This document shows, in pieces, positions 63,326 through 64,000 of a DNA stretch of 64,000 bases. The stretch covers positions 165,901 through 229,900 of the forward strand of contig CAVTWH010000004.1 in NCBI GenBank assembly GCA_963738365.1, written 5' to 3'. How positions within the stretch are numbered: position 1 is the first letter of the stretch; each line of letters begins with the position of its first letter. The position numbers were made by a program, and so were the translations under genes. The notes beneath the pieces were generated by a model, which made no database searches, was not told the origin of the DNA, and saw only the letters and a list, made by a program, of their open reading frames with translations. The DNA is from CAVTWH01 sp963738365. GTDB lineage: Bacteria; Actinomycetota; Actinomycetes; Mycobacteriales; Micromonosporaceae.

Positions 63326-64000
63326 TTATTCCGGTTCGCCCTGCGCCGGGTAGGCGGTTGTCTCGCTAGCCTTCACCACCGCCCAGATCTCCTGCCCCGG
63401 AGTGAGGCGCAGCTGGGCGGCGGCGGCCGGTGTCACGTCCGCGGCCACCGGCAGCTCCCCGACCAGGTGCACGCGGATGCTGTCGCCGTGGCGCTCCACC
63501 CCGGCCACCGTCGCCGCCCAGGCGTTACGCGGGCTGCCGGCCGGCGGCTGCCGGTAGAGGGCCACCGCCGAGGGGCGGAAAGCGACCAGGACCGCGCCGC
63601 TGGCCGGCTCGGCCACCGTGATCGTCCCCCCGCCCTCGGTCAGCACGGTGGTACCGTCCGCGACGCCCCGGTACAGGTTGAGCCCCACCAGCCGGGCCAC
63701 GTACGGGCTGCGCGGGTGCGCGGTGATCTGCTCCGGCGTGCCGTCCTGCACCAGCCGGCCGTCCTCGATCACCACGATCCGGTCGGCCAGCACCATGGCG
63801 TCCAGCGGATCGTGGGTGACCAGGATCGTCACCCGGTCCGGCGCCGCCAGGTGCCGGGCCAGCTGGGCGCGGACCAGTGGCCGGGTACCGGCGTCCAGCG
63901 CGGCCAGCGGCTCGTCCAGCAGCAGCAGCCGGGGGCCGACGGCCAGCGCCCGGGCCAGCGCCACCCGCTGCGCCTGCCCGCCGGAGAGCTGGCGCGGCTT
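63326..64000 (-). CDS. modC: Molybdate-type ABC transporter ATP-binding protein (ModC-like), 5' end outside the window
   Basis: The C-terminal 224 residues are visible: signature LSGGQAQRVALARAL, Walker B LLLLDEPLAALD and H-loop LVTHDPLDAMVLADR. A TOBE/Mop-like domain follows (about the last 75 residues; NAWAATVAGVERHGDSIRVH, ending in GQEIWAVVKASETTAYP). The TOBE domain with WAVVKASE fits ModC. The Walker A part lies to the right of the window, so the gene is incomplete here. Confidence 0.82.
   Translation of the reverse strand, partial: KPRQLSGGQAQRVALARALAVGPRLLLLDEPLAALDAGTRPLVRAQLARHLAAPDRVTILVTHDPLDAMVLADRIVVIEDGRLVQDGTPEQITAHPRSPYVARLVGLNLYRGVADGTTVLTEGGGTITVAEPASGAVLVAFRPSAVALYRQPPAGSPRNAWAATVAGVERHGDSIRVHLVGELPVAADVTPAAAAQLRLTPGQEIWAVVKASETTAYPAQGEPE

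Overview
The window is very GC-rich DNA with dense, often overlapping genes (ATGA/GTGA junctions), many GTG starts and pronounced G/C at third codon positions. Together with the gene families present (MurT/GatD, PPK2, stand-alone LigD-type polymerase, XRE regulators with TPR-like tails, giant secreted Rhs proteins), this points to a filamentous actinomycete. Micromonosporaceae is my best guess. That is inference from gene style, since no rRNA or tRNA marker gene is present.

Layout. 1-5.1 kb: a fused tandem ABC exporter (running off the left edge) and an orphan methylmalonyl-CoA mutase small subunit. 5.4-9.4 kb: a zinc homeostasis locus (zur, Zur box, znuA, znuC, two znuB-like permeases). 9.5-19.6 kb: housekeeping and metabolic genes: metallophosphoesterase, NAD kinase, a two-gene ABC-2 exporter whose ATPase ends in a 30-bp tandem repeat, a MarR/spermidine-synthase-like pair, a PAP2 protein, acetate kinase, a degenerate CitE-like protein and PPK2. 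19.6-25.0 kb: a Pro-rich membrane protein with a CBM2-like domain, then a divergent xylose locus (ROK repressor, xylA, xylB) carrying about 16 indels and one nonsense codon although every neighbour is intact. 25.2-28.2 kb: a GNAT enzyme, an XRE regulator, two coupled tiny Cys-cluster proteins and a basic hypothetical protein. 28.2-32.8 kb: a LigD-type polymerase divergent from an uncharacterised three-gene operon (PLD-like membrane protein, Rossmann protein, PLP-fold-like protein). 32.9-36.8 kb: an ArsR/AHSA1 pair and an extracytoplasmic flavin electron-transfer operon (ferric-reductase-like protein, FMN-binding protein, ApbE), then a SnoaL-like gene. 36.9-40.9 kb: a guanidine-I (ykkC) riboswitch leading a probable guanidine hydrolase and a three-gene ABC importer.

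40.9-54.4 kb is the accessory core: a short LuxR-type protein, a membrane-anchored BMP-like protein and a 3577-residue secreted Rhs polymorphic toxin (DNRLRE, three LamG, YD repeats, Hint, NucA/NucB DNase tip) with a SUKH-type immunity gene. Downstream lies a second, displaced tip: a copy of the end of the Hint domain, an unrecognised toxin-like tip and a candidate immunity gene. It is preceded by a broken copy of the 3' end of the neighbouring MFS gene. GC content visibly falls here, so the tips look acquired.

54.8-64.0 kb: a GH15 glycosidase coupled to an MFS exporter, a MurT/GatD pair whose GatD lacks the nucleophilic cysteine, an acyltransferase-3/SGNH protein, a C15-like peptidase homologue with Cys replaced by Ser, and the 3' part of a ModC-like ATPase gene running off the right edge.

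Most notable: the GatD Cys-to-Gly change, the Rhs tip-exchange scar, the guanidine riboswitch operon with a readable switching hairpin, the PLP-like/Rossmann operon of unknown product, and the localised burst of frameshifts in the xylose genes.
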